DNA of 64,000 nt from Ochrobactrum sp. Q0168 (GTDB lineage Bacteria; Pseudomonadota; Alphaproteobacteria; Rhizobiales; Rhizobiaceae): assembly GCF_016427605.1 (NCBI RefSeq), contig NZ_JAELXQ010000006.1, positions 124,001 to 188,000 on the forward strand. Reading direction: 5' to 3'. Below, in pieces: positions 24,443-33,187 of this stretch. How positions within the stretch are numbered: position 1 is the first letter of the stretch; each line of letters opens with the position of its first letter. A model generated the notes under the pieces. That model made no database searches, was not told the DNA's origin, and saw only the letters and a program-made list of their open reading frames with translations. A program made the position numbers and the translations under genes.

Positions 24443-25573
24443 CTATGCTTCCAGCCCTGCAGTTTGACGTGACTTGGGGGTGGGTTTGCGAATGCCCGCC
24501 TGCTCGAGTAATGGCAGCACAGTGTCGCGGAAATAGGGAAATTCCTCCGCGTAATCTACGAAGGAGAGCGTCGTACCGGAGAATCCGGCCTTTTGCAGCG
24601 ATATTAGTCCGTCTGCCACCTGTTGGGGTGTGCCAATCAGTGGGAAACCGCCATGCCCAGCCGCCATCCGGTCGCGGATCAGCGCCAGTAGGTCGTGGGG
24701 GAACGAATGGGCGTGGGCAAATTGCAGCTTCACAAGATTGTCCACAGCAACCCAATCGGCATTGTCTTTGCCGAAATGTTGCAGATATTCAGTGGCCTCT
24801 TTCTCCGTCGGCCGACATACAACGTGAGAGAATGTCAATACACCGACATTGCGCCCTATGTCGGAACCTTTCGATTTCAGTTCTGCAATTTCGGACCTGG
24901 AGCGATCCAGATCTATGGCAGGCGTAAACAGAAAATCAGCATTCCTCAGAGCAAAATCGCGCCCCTGACCGGAGCCCGCAGCATTCAGTATCGGCACTTG
25001 GCGTGACGGACGGGGCGCGCCCAAAATGCTTTTCAAATCGAAGAATTTGCCGACATAGTCGAAGGCATCTGTCTTTTGCCAAAGGACTTTTACGATATCG
25101 AACCATTCGTCAGCGTAAGCGTAGCGACTTTCGTGATCCGCTGGCAAATTGAGACCTAGCGCTTCGTATTCTGGCTGGTTCCAGCCTGCAACGATATTGA
25201 GGCCAATACGGCCGTTGCTGATCTGATCGATTGTGGCGATCTGCTTTGCCACGACGGCTGGATGATTGGCGGCCGTGTGAATGGTCGCGAAAACGTTGAT
25301 GTTTTCTGTGCTGGCAAGCAGGCCTGCAGCCCATGTCATCGTTTCCAGCACGTCGCCATGGAAGTTTGTATCGCCACCGTAGCCGATCCAGCGTGCAATC
25401 GGCAGCATGAAATCGATGCCAGCATCGTCCAGAAGGCGGGCAAGCTTGAGATTGTTTTCCCAGGTGTTTTTCCACCGCTCCGGCACTTTTGTCACCGACA
25501 TCCCGCCCGAACAGTTGGATGCGAACGTGCCAAGCAAAAACTGTTCGCCGGCGAACATAGTGTTCTCTGTCAT
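24443..25573 (-). CDS. LLM-class flavin-dependent monooxygenase
   Basis: Luciferase-like (bacterial luciferase/alkanesulfonate monooxygenase/RutA) TIM-barrel flavin monooxygenase, 376 residues. Conserved stretches: FMLPIARWIGYGG (55-67), IHTAANHPAVVAKQIATID (97-115) and GRIGLNIVAGWNQPEYEALG (121-140). The last matches the RutA/dimethyl-sulfone-monooxygenase group. Needs reduced FMN from a separate reductase; the one at 23475 is the nearest candidate. Divergent from a MarR-like regulator. Substrate (organosulfur or N-heterocycle) undetermined. Confidence 0.9.
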   Translation of the reverse strand: MTENTMFAGEQFLLGTFASNCSGGMSVTKVPERWKNTWENNLKLARLLDDAGIDFMLPIARWIGYGGDTNFHGDVLETMTWAAGLLASTENINVFATIHTAANHPAVVAKQIATIDQISNGRIGLNIVAGWNQPEYEALGLNLPADHESRYAYADEWFDIVKVLWQKTDAFDYVGKFFDLKSILGAPRPSRQVPILNAAGSGQGRDFALRNADFLFTPAIDLDRSRSEIAELKSKGSDIGRNVGVLTFSHVVCRPTEKEATEYLQHFGKDNADWVAVDNLVKLQFAHAHSFPHDLLALIRDRMAAGHGGFPLIGTPQQVADGLISLQKAGFSGTTLSFVDYAEEFPYFRDTVLPLLEQAGIRKPTPKSRQTAGLEA

Positions 25574-25689
25574 GGTTATATTCCCCTATTTTCGTTATAA
25601 ATTATGATAGAAAGTCTATTTGAAACTTCAAGCTTGTCAATCGCTAATCATGCTATCACCATAACATGCGAGGTATCGGAGCGTGGTTC

Positions 25690-26259
25690 ATGAGCAAAAA
25701 CAGAAAAAGCGGCGATAGCGAAAGACATGGAATCGACAAAAGCTGGCATCTTGCTTGCACTCCTTTGGAGATTAATGTCGCCGAGATGGAATTTGCGTTA
25801 ATGCGCGCCTTCGAGGCTTTTGGGCGATGGCAAGCTGAATGTCTGGGCTCCGTGATCGAATTGGCGGCAAGCGGCCCGGAAAATGCAATGCTCCATATTA
25901 TCCGTATGAATGAGCGACCTAAATCTATTAAGGATTTGGCACGGCTTTCGAATAGGGAAGACATCCCTAACATGCAATATAGCCTGCGAAAGTTGATCGG
26001 CGCCGGGCTTGTCGAGAAGACTGGAAGCGGGCGCTCCGGTGTTAGTTACACTGTGACGGAAAAAGGCAAAGAGGTGACCGACCGATACGCGGAAGTGCGT
26101 AGGTCACTTCTTTCGAACGCCATTGGTTCGATTCACAATCTCCACCATGGGCTTGAAGAAGCGACTAGAACGCTTGATCTCATGACCGGGATTTATGAAC
26201 ATGCAGCACTGAGTGCAGCAACACATAGGCGTTTACCGAAAGTGCCAATCAAGGAGTGA
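25690..26259 (+). CDS. MarR-like winged-helix regulator
   Basis: Predicted DNA-binding protein of 189 residues. A winged helix in the middle (KSIKDLARLSNREDIPNMQY, then LRKLIGAGLVEKTGSGRSG) is followed by a C-terminal helix for dimerisation. ATG at 25690 has GGAG eight bases upstream; an earlier ATG at 25666 lacks one. It is divergent from the LLM monooxygenase gene by 116 bases and probably controls it. Confidence 0.85.
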   Translation: MSKNRKSGDSERHGIDKSWHLACTPLEINVAEMEFALMRAFEAFGRWQAECLGSVIELAASGPENAMLHIIRMNERPKSIKDLARLSNREDIPNMQYSLRKLIGAGLVEKTGSGRSGVSYTVTEKGKEVTDRYAEVRRSLLSNAIGSIHNLHHGLEEATRTLDLMTGIYEHAALSAATHRRLPKVPIKE

Positions 26260-26689
26260 ACTCGGTGCGCCTGCAACCGGCCGATTTTTGGCGCGAGAAA
26301 TGAGGCCATTTGAGCCAGAGGCGCGAAGAAGGGCGCTCGAAATAGTAACAGTTACCTGGCGTGTGGAAATTTGGCAAAAGCCACGCCGATTGTGAACGAT
26401 AGCCCGTACAAGGTTGTAGATCTCGGAATGCCGCCGGTAGTCCTGGTTGAGGTAGCAAAGCGATCTTAATGAATTGAAAAATGCGATGCGTTCTCCTGTG
26501 TCAAAGCCATTTAGATAATAGGATATTATGCGCAAGCGAGACACATCAGAATCTGTATCGTTACAGATATTTTATCAATTTGTTGAATGTCCTCTTTATT
26601 ATAGTGATTCCTTGACGGTCTTTCGGCGAAGAAAACGGGAAGAAACCCCCTAATAGCTTGTAAATCCCTGAGCTTAGAATTCGATCCAA
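26260..26689. other. Intergenic region upstream of the sugar ABC operon
   Basis: About 430 bases with stops in all frames. Nothing recognisable except increasing AT content toward the operators listed next. Confidence 0.55.
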
Positions 26690-26741
26690 ATTAAACGCTT
26701 GCATATCAGGCTGTTTTCAATACGATACCTGTAACGTTTCA
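26690..26741 (+). promoter_or_regulatory. Two LacI-type operators upstream of the sugar ABC operon
   Basis: TGTAACGTTTCA (26730-26741) is a near-perfect LacI/GalR-family palindrome, 19 bases before the binding-protein start. ATTAAACGCTTGCA (26690-26703) matches the 14-mer consensus TGNAANCGNTTNCA at 8 of 10 fixed positions. A related site, TTAAAGCGGTTGTA, lies upstream of the lacI-type gene at 34306-34319. Likely bound by the repressor at 33188-34228. Confidence 0.6.
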
Positions 26742-26759
26742 GATTTGGGAGGAGATGAA

Positions 26760-28001
26760 ATGTATCGATTAAAGTTCGCGGCTATGGTCGCATCGGTGTG
26801 CTGTGTAATCACCGGGTCGGCCTCGGCGGCAGATCTTGAAGTGACGCATTGGTGGACTTCGGGCGGCGAAGCGGCCGCCGTTAAGGTTTTGGCTGAAAAA
26901 TTCAATGCGCTCGGTGGCGATAAGTGGGTCGATGGCGCCATTGCCGGTAGTGGCTCTACGGCGCGTCCCGTCATCATCAGCCGTATTTTGGGCGGTAATC
27001 CGATGGGCGCTACCCAGCTCAATCACGGACGGCAGGCGGAAGAGCTGGTTCAGGGCGGCTTGATGACCGATCTTACTGAACTCGCTGAAAAGGAGGGATG
27101 GGCCGATTTTATACGCCCGAAGAGCCTGCTTGAATCCTGTACCTATCAAGGGCGTCTTTATTGTGTGCCATTGAACATTCATTCTTGGGAATGGATGTGG
27201 ATCAACCCGCAAGCCTTTCGAGATGTTGGCGCGGAACCACCCAAAAACTGGAACGATCTCGTTGCTGCGGGACCAAAGCTCAAGGAAAAGAACATCGTGC
27301 CGCTGGCTACCGGCGATGGGTGGCAAGTAAACGGCATGCTGACGGTGTTGACGACGGCTATTGGTGGTAAGGACCTCTACCTCAAAGTCAACAAGGACAA
27401 GGACGCCGAAGCAGCGCGTGGTCCTGAAATGAAGAAGGTTTTCGAGGCGCTATCTGAGGCGCGCGCGCTGGCTGATCCCGGTTATGTCGGCCGTTCATGG
27501 AACGAAGCCACCAATATGGTTCTGACGGGCCGTGCCGGGACGCAGATCATGGGGGATTGGGCGCAAGGCGAGTTTGGCACCGCTGGTAAGGTCGCGGGAA
27601 AGGACTATGACTGCTTGCCGGGACTCGGCGTCCACCAATACCTCGATACGGGGGGCGATGCGATATACTTCCCCAAGAATAAGGATCCAGAAGTCACTAA
27701 GGCTCAACTCAAACTGGCAAGCATGCTCGTTGCCAAGGATACGCAGGTCGCTTTCAATCTCGCAAAGGGATCATTGCCGATTCGTGGCGACATTGACCTC
27801 GATGCGGCTTCGAGTTGCATGCGCGCAGGCATTGATATTCTGAAGAATCCGGACAATATCGTCCCATCGGTTGAACAGTTGCGCGCGCCCGATACGCAGG
27901 GGCAGATCGAAAGCCTTTCGGCGGAATTCTTTTCTAATCCTGACATGACGGTCGATGATATTCAGGAACGTTTTGCGGAGATCATCGAACAGGCGCATTA
28001 G
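26760..28001 (+). CDS. Sugar ABC transporter substrate-binding protein (CUT1)
   Basis: Periplasmic solute-binding protein, family 1, 413 residues. ATG at 26760 follows GGGAGGAG. Signal peptide MYRLKFAAMVASVCC through SASA, cleaved before ADLEVTHWW. The motif THWWTSGGEAAAVKVLAEKF and later GNPMGATQLNHGRQAEE resemble the glucose/mannose-binding GtsA/GtsE group. First gene of a four-gene importer operon under LacI-type operators. The exact sugar is not decidable. Confidence 0.92.
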   Translation: MYRLKFAAMVASVCCVITGSASAADLEVTHWWTSGGEAAAVKVLAEKFNALGGDKWVDGAIAGSGSTARPVIISRILGGNPMGATQLNHGRQAEELVQGGLMTDLTELAEKEGWADFIRPKSLLESCTYQGRLYCVPLNIHSWEWMWINPQAFRDVGAEPPKNWNDLVAAGPKLKEKNIVPLATGDGWQVNGMLTVLTTAIGGKDLYLKVNKDKDAEAARGPEMKKVFEALSEARALADPGYVGRSWNEATNMVLTGRAGTQIMGDWAQGEFGTAGKVAGKDYDCLPGLGVHQYLDTGGDAIYFPKNKDPEVTKAQLKLASMLVAKDTQVAFNLAKGSLPIRGDIDLDAASSCMRAGIDILKNPDNIVPSVEQLRAPDTQGQIESLSAEFFSNPDMTVDDIQERFAEIIEQAH

Positions 28002-28009
28002 CTCAGTTA

Positions 28010-28049
28010 AAAATCTGGCGTTGCTTTGAGGAGGGCGGCGCCAGATTTT
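28010..28049 (+). terminator. Stem-loop between binding-protein and permease genes
   Basis: Perfect 11-bp stem AAAATCTGGCG (28010-28020) and CGCCAGATTTT (28039-28049). In ABC operons such a hairpin usually protects the binding-protein message from decay or partly terminates, which favours an excess of binding protein. Confidence 0.6.
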
Positions 28050-28074
28050 CTGGCAGTGGGACAGGGAGGATATC

Positions 28075-28983
28075 ATGGCGATTATCGAAGAGGGGAGCCG
28101 CAAAAAGCCCTCCGGAATGTTTCGCAATTTGAATGCGAAGATTGCCGCTCTTCCAATGATTGCGACCGTTCTCGTGGTCTTTGTGGGTTGTACACTCTGG
28201 ACGGTTCTCTATTCCTTCACGTCCTCCAAATCGTTGCCGGTATGGAATTTTGTCGGCTTCGATCAATATGTCAGGCTCTTCGGCGCCTCTCGCTGGCATG
28301 TCTCTGTCCGCAACCTGGCGATCTACGGCGTTCTCTGCATGGGGTTTTCACTGGTGGTTGGCTTTTTGCTGGCGGCGCTGATGGACCAGAAGATACGCTT
28401 TGAGAATACGTTTCGTACGATCTTTCTTTATCCTTATGCGCTGTCCTTCATCGTGACCGGGCTCGTCTGGCAATGGATATTCAATCCTCAACTGGGATTG
28501 GAAAAAGTCATTCGCGATATAGGGCTCGACAATTTTCAGATGGCGATCCTCTCAAGCCGTATCTATGTCATCTACGCGATCGTCATCGCCGGACTTTGGC
28601 AGATGACTGGATTGGTGATGGTTCTGATGCTGGCGGGGTTGCGCAATGTCGACGATGAAATCTGGAAAGCCGCGCGTGTCGACGGCATTCCGAAGTGGAA
28701 AGCCTATCTCTTCATCATCCTGCCTATGATGCGCCCTGTGCTGGTAACGACTGTGGTGCTGATCGCGACCGGCATCGTGAAACTCTATGATCTGGTGGTC
28801 GCTATGACCAATGGTGGTCCGGGGATAGCGTCGGAAGTCCCGGCCAAATATGTCTATGACTTCATGTTCGGCTGGGCCAATCTCGGACAAGGGCTCGCCG
28901 CTTCGACAGTCATGCTGACTACTGTCCTCATTATCCTCGTCCCTTGGACCATGCTCGAATACAGCCGGAGGAAAGCGCGATGA
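28075..28983 (+). CDS. Sugar ABC transporter permease 1 (MalF-like)
   Basis: Integral membrane permease, 302 residues, six main hydrophobic segments. The EAA coupling loop reads DEIWKAARVDGIPKWKAYLF, then IILPMMRP near residues 197-224. AGGGAGG precedes the ATG. Its stop overlaps the start of permease 2. Forms the channel with the following gene product. Confidence 0.92.
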   Translation: MAIIEEGSRKKPSGMFRNLNAKIAALPMIATVLVVFVGCTLWTVLYSFTSSKSLPVWNFVGFDQYVRLFGASRWHVSVRNLAIYGVLCMGFSLVVGFLLAALMDQKIRFENTFRTIFLYPYALSFIVTGLVWQWIFNPQLGLEKVIRDIGLDNFQMAILSSRIYVIYAIVIAGLWQMTGLVMVLMLAGLRNVDDEIWKAARVDGIPKWKAYLFIILPMMRPVLVTTVVLIATGIVKLYDLVVAMTNGGPGIASEVPAKYVYDFMFGWANLGQGLAASTVMLTTVLIILVPWTMLEYSRRKAR

Positions 28984-29942
28984 CGGAGGCAGTGCTTAAC
29001 CGGAAGATGGGGCCTGCGTTGGAGCAAACCGAAGTTCCTCCTGGCGGGGCGCAAGGGAGTGCTGCGCAGCCCTGGGGGCGCAAGCCGAAACGGCGCTTTA
29101 CCCCTGCGACCATCATGCTCTACAGCATCCTGTTCGTAGCCGCTGTTTACTACCTTTTGCCACTCTATGTTATGGTGGTGACATCATTGAAGGGCATGCC
29201 GGAAATACGCCTCGGTAATATCTTCGCGCCGCCCGTTGAAATCACGTTCGAACCATGGGTCAAGGCGTGGAGTCAGGCCTGCACGGGTCTTTATTGCGAA
29301 GGCATACGCGCCGGCTTCTGGAACTCCGTCAAGATCACGGTGCCAAGCGTCATCGTGTCTATCGCCATCGCTTCGGTCAATGGATATGCCTTGTCGAACT
29401 GGAAGTTCAAAGGATCGGAAATCTTCTTTTCGATCCTGTTGTTCGGGGCGTTTATTCCTTATCAGGTCATGCTTTATCCGCTGGTCATCATAACGCGGGA
29501 GCTTGGCATATTCGGTACACTGGCTGGCGTTGTGTTCGTCCACACGATTTTTGGCATGCCCATACTGACGCTCCTGTTCCGCAATTACTTTGCCGCGCTG
29601 CCGCCCGAACTATTCAAGGCCGCGCGGGTCGATGGCGCCGGATTCTGGCGCATCTTCTTTCAAATCATGCTGCCCATGTCGTTCCCCATATTCGTGGTTG
29701 CGATCATTCTGCAGGTGACCGGAATCTGGAACGATTTCCTGTTCGGCGTCGTGTTCGCGGGAACACAGAATTTTCCGATGACCGTTCAGCTCAACAATAT
29801 CGTCAATTCGATGCAGGGTGTGAAGGAGTATAACGTCAATATGGCCGCCACCATCTTAACGGGCGCCGTACCTTTGTTGGTTTACTTCTTGTCGGGCCGT
29901 TACTTCGTACGCGGTATTGCTGCGGGCGCAGTGAAAGGATGA
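28980..29942 (+). CDS. Sugar ABC transporter permease 2 (MalG-like)
   Basis: Second permease, 320 residues. ATG at 28980 overlaps the previous stop and has GGAGG nine bases upstream. An unusually long cytosolic N-terminal tail of about 40 residues rich in Gly/Ala/Pro precedes the first membrane segment. The EAA loop is FKAARVDGAGFWRIFFQIML. Its stop overlaps the ATPase start. Confidence 0.92.
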   Translation: MTEAVLNRKMGPALEQTEVPPGGAQGSAAQPWGRKPKRRFTPATIMLYSILFVAAVYYLLPLYVMVVTSLKGMPEIRLGNIFAPPVEITFEPWVKAWSQACTGLYCEGIRAGFWNSVKITVPSVIVSIAIASVNGYALSNWKFKGSEIFFSILLFGAFIPYQVMLYPLVIITRELGIFGTLAGVVFVHTIFGMPILTLLFRNYFAALPPELFKAARVDGAGFWRIFFQIMLPMSFPIFVVAIILQVTGIWNDFLFGVVFAGTQNFPMTVQLNNIVNSMQGVKEYNVNMAATILTGAVPLLVYFLSGRYFVRGIAAGAVKG

Positions 29943-31018
29943 ACCTTATGAATTCCAGTATTTCCATTCAGGACCTTTCGCTCGATTTTGGCTCGGTCAA
30001 TGTGCTGCAAAATCTCAATCTGGAAATCGGCGAGGGCGAGTTTCTCGTGCTTCTCGGTCCGTCCGGTTGCGGGAAGTCAACCTTGCTGAACTGTGTCGCA
30101 GGTCTTCTCGATATTTCCGAGGGCCGCATCTTCATCAAAGGCCGGAATGTCACTTGGCAAGAGCCAAAGGATCGCGGCATCGGCATGGTGTTCCAGTCTT
30201 ATGCGCTTTATCCGCAAATGACGGTTGAGAAGAACCTGTCTTTCGGTTTGCGTGTTGCGGGCCTGCCCAAGCCCGAGATCGCCAAGCGCATCAAACGCGC
30301 CGCTGAAATTCTTCAGATTGAACCATTGCTGCAAAGGAAGCCCTCGGCCTTGTCGGGCGGCCAACGGCAACGTGTCGCTATAGGGCGGGCGCTTGTTCGC
30401 GATGTCGATGTGTTCCTGTTCGATGAGCCGCTGTCCAATCTCGATGCCAAACTGCGTTCCGAATTGCGTGTCGAAATCAAACGCCTGCACCAGAAGCTCG
30501 GCAATACGATGATTTATGTCACGCATGACCAGATCGAAGCTTTGACGTTGGCGGATCGCATCGCTGTGATGAAAGGCGGCGTCGTCCAGCAGCTTGACGA
30601 CCCGCTGACAATCTACAATCGCCCGAAGAATCGTTTTGTTGCCGGTTTTCTGGGGTCTCCATCCATGAATTTCTTTTCCGGCGAAATCGCTTCGCGACGC
30701 GGCAAGCCGGTCTTCCACATAGGCGAAACCGCGGTGCAGCTCGACGGTTATGACGGTGCGCTGGAACAGGGACGGCAGGTGACGCTGGGCGTCCGACCCG
30801 AACATATCAGGCTTGATGTTGCAGATGGTTTCGAGGCGACCATCGATCTGGATGAGCCGATGGGAGCAGATAGCCTGGTCTGGCTCAAGCTGAGCGGACA
30901 TGTCCTGTCAGCACGCGTGGAGGCTGGTAAGCGTTATCGGGTCGGAGACAAGGTCAAGATCGGCTTCAAAGCTGATGCGCTGTCGCTTTTCGATTCTCAG
31001 TCTGAGGAAAGGCTCTAA
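29939..31018 (+). CDS. Sugar ABC transporter ATPase (UgpC/MsmK-like)
   Basis: CUT1-type ATPase, 359 residues: Walker A GPSGCGKST near 39-47, signature LSGGQRQRVAIGRAL, Walker B FLFDEPLSNLDAKLR, then a C-terminal TOBE/OB domain from about residue 240. The ATG at 29939 overlaps the permease stop; an in-frame ATG at 29948 is better spaced from AAAGG and may be the true start. Completes the importer. Confidence 0.92.
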   Translation: MNLMNSSISIQDLSLDFGSVNVLQNLNLEIGEGEFLVLLGPSGCGKSTLLNCVAGLLDISEGRIFIKGRNVTWQEPKDRGIGMVFQSYALYPQMTVEKNLSFGLRVAGLPKPEIAKRIKRAAEILQIEPLLQRKPSALSGGQRQRVAIGRALVRDVDVFLFDEPLSNLDAKLRSELRVEIKRLHQKLGNTMIYVTHDQIEALTLADRIAVMKGGVVQQLDDPLTIYNRPKNRFVAGFLGSPSMNFFSGEIASRRGKPVFHIGETAVQLDGYDGALEQGRQVTLGVRPEHIRLDVADGFEATIDLDEPMGADSLVWLKLSGHVLSARVEAGKRYRVGDKVKIGFKADALSLFDSQSEERL

Positions 31019-31082
31019 ATGAATAGACACGCACGCGCTCCGTAGCGCTTCCATCACATCTGAAACGACTGACGTTCCACAG

Positions 31083-31105
31083 ACGGCGCGAAGGATTCGC
31101 GCCGT
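31083..31105 (+). terminator. GC-rich hairpin between ABC ATPase and isomerase genes
   Basis: Perfect 10-bp stem ACGGCGCGAA/TTCGCGCCGT with a 3-nt loop and no T-run. A possible attenuator or processing site separating importer genes from the metabolic genes of the same operon. Confidence 0.45.
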
Positions 31106-31161
31106 GACGGGAGAGTTTGTCTCGTCGAAGTCCGGTTAAAATTCAGGATTAGGTTCAAAGG

Positions 31162-31917
31162 ATGAAAGACATGAATGGTTATTCCTATCAACTCTACAGC
31201 TCCCGCAATTTCCAACCTCTAGAGCGAACTTTGACCATGCTGCGCGATCTCGGCTACAGCAGGGTTGAAGGATATGGCGGCATCTATGCAGATCCGGTGC
31301 AACTGAAGAAAGATCTGGATAGGTTCGGACTGTCCATGCCGACCGGGCATTTTGGTCTCGATATGCTGGAAAACGAAGTCGACCGTGTTCTGGAGATCGC
31401 AAAAATCGCCGATATGAAGGCGATCTTTTGTCCCTATCTCGACGCAGATCGGCGACCGGAGACTGTTTCAGGTTGGCGGGAGTTCGGTAAACGACTTGCG
31501 GCGGCAGGCCAGCCCTATCGTAATGCAGGCTATGCGTTTGGTTGGCACAATCATGATTTTGAGTTTCGGGCGCTGCCGGACGGTTCGGTTCCGCAAGAAC
31601 ATATTCTTGATGCGTCGCCGGAACTCGCATGGGAGGCCGACATCGCCTGGATCATCAAGGGCGGAGCCGACCCGCTGGAATGGATCGAACGCTATGGTGA
31701 CCGCATCCTCGCCGTTCACGTCAAGGATATTGCTGTCAGTGGTAAAAAGGCTAATGAGGACGGTTGGGAAGATGTCGGCCATGGAACGGTCGATTGGGCG
31801 GGATTGTTTGCAGCTCTGCGCAAGACGCCGGTGCGCTATTTCATTATGGAGCACGACAATCCATCGGACGATGCCCGATTTGCCAGCCGTTCTATCGAAA
31901 CCGTAAAGACACTTTGA
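31162..31917 (+). CDS. Sugar phosphate isomerase/epimerase (xylose isomerase-like TIM barrel)
   Basis: AP-endonuclease-2/IolE-type TIM barrel, 251 residues. Metal-binding pattern is visible: FGWHNHDFEF, then a WEADIAWIIKGG strand, the HVKD segment and an EHDNPS near the C-terminus. Lies 143 bases after the ABC ATPase and 13 bases before a Gfo/Idh/MocA dehydrogenase, the common pairing in which a keto- or oxidised sugar is isomerised. Substrate unknown. Confidence 0.9.
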   Translation: MKDMNGYSYQLYSSRNFQPLERTLTMLRDLGYSRVEGYGGIYADPVQLKKDLDRFGLSMPTGHFGLDMLENEVDRVLEIAKIADMKAIFCPYLDADRRPETVSGWREFGKRLAAAGQPYRNAGYAFGWHNHDFEFRALPDGSVPQEHILDASPELAWEADIAWIIKGGADPLEWIERYGDRILAVHVKDIAVSGKKANEDGWEDVGHGTVDWAGLFAALRKTPVRYFIMEHDNPSDDARFASRSIETVKTL

Positions 31918-31930
31918 TCGGGAGAAGGAA

Positions 31931-33097
31931 ATGACGAACACACTTGGTGTCGGCATTATCGGTTGCGGAAATATATCGGCGGCCTATCTGCGGCTTTCGC
32001 CGATGTTTAGATCGATCGAAATTCGAGCATGCGCCGATATTAATCCAGCTGCCGCCAAGGTGCGCGCTGAAGAATTTGGCATAAAAGCTCAGACCATCGC
32101 CGAACTGCTGCAGGATGACGGCATTGATATCGTCGTCAATTTGACCATTCCTGATGCGCATTACGCCGTTACAAAGCAGATACTGGCCGCGGGCAAGCAC
32201 GCCTATTCGGAAAAGCCGCTGGTTTTGTCCATGGAACAGGGTCTGGAGCTGAAGGCGCTCGCCGATGGTCGCAACCTCAAGGTGGGTTGCGCCCCCGACA
32301 CATTCCTCGGCGGAGCACATCAGCTTGCGCGGCGCGAAGTTGATAGCGGAACTGTCGGGCGCATCACATCGGGCACTTGTCATGTGATGAGCCATGGCAT
32401 GGAGCACTGGCATCCGAATCCGGATTTCTTCTTCAAGCGCGGCGGCGGGCCAATCCTCGATCTGGGGCCTTACTACATTGCCAATCTGATCAATCTGATC
32501 GGCCCGGTTAGGCGGGTTGCGGCGTTGACTTCTGCTGCGACGCCGACGCGTACCATCCTGTCGGAACCGCGCAAGGGTCAAACTATCCCGGTTGAAACGC
32601 CGACCACCATCCATGCACTACTTCAGTTTGAACAAGGCGCCACAATCACATTGTCTGCAAGCTGGGATGTCTGGTCGCATCGCCACGCAAACATGGAACT
32701 TTATGGCACCGAAGGATCACTTTATCTACCCGATCCGAACTTCTTTGGCGGTGACGTACAGGTGGTAAAGCCAGGCCAGCCTGCTACGACGGTTGGGAAT
32801 TGGAACCATCCATTTGGCGTTGCGAATGAAGAGCACTCCAACGGCATGATGGCGAATTATCGTACAGCCGGTCTGGCCGACATGGCTGCCTCCATTCTGG
32901 AAGGCCGTGACATGCGCTGTTCGCTTGAACGTGCATTGCATGGTGTAGATGTCATGCTTGCCATTCTCAGGTCAGGCGAGGAGGGGCGTTTCATTGATGT
33001 GGCGACAACGTGCAACAGACCTGAAGCACTCGATGTTACGGCCGCCGAGGCTTTGCTACGTCCGGTGCAAGCTGAAGCAAAGCGGGCTATGAGCTAG
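31931..33097 (+). CDS. Gfo/Idh/MocA-family oxidoreductase
   Basis: NAD(P)-dependent sugar dehydrogenase, 388 residues. Rossmann motif GIIGCGNISAAYL near 7-19 and the family EKPL motif (AYSEKPLVLS) near 95. C-terminal GFO_IDH_MocA_C domain with GGGPILDLGPYYIANLINL. AGAAGGAA precedes the ATG. Acts with the TIM-barrel isomerase on the sugar brought in by the upstream importer (inference). Confidence 0.92.
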   Translation: MTNTLGVGIIGCGNISAAYLRLSPMFRSIEIRACADINPAAAKVRAEEFGIKAQTIAELLQDDGIDIVVNLTIPDAHYAVTKQILAAGKHAYSEKPLVLSMEQGLELKALADGRNLKVGCAPDTFLGGAHQLARREVDSGTVGRITSGTCHVMSHGMEHWHPNPDFFFKRGGGPILDLGPYYIANLINLIGPVRRVAALTSAATPTRTILSEPRKGQTIPVETPTTIHALLQFEQGATITLSASWDVWSHRHANMELYGTEGSLYLPDPNFFGGDVQVVKPGQPATTVGNWNHPFGVANEEHSNGMMANYRTAGLADMAASILEGRDMRCSLERALHGVDVMLAILRSGEEGRFIDVATTCNRPEALDVTAAEALLRPVQAEAKRAMS

Positions 33098-33119
33098 CTT
33101 TCTGAGCGCTCGAATAATG

Positions 33120-33167
33120 CAAGCCGTTCCGAATGGCCTGATGTCACCGGCGCATCGGAGCGGCTTG
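33120..33167 (+). terminator. Hairpin at the end of the sugar operon
   Basis: CAAGCCGTTCCGA (33120-33132) pairs with TCGGAGCGGCTTG (33155-33167) with two internal mismatches. It lies between the convergent dehydrogenase and lacI-type genes and could serve both; no T-run is present. Confidence 0.4.
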
Positions 33168-33187
33168 TAGCTTAACCACCGATTTGA

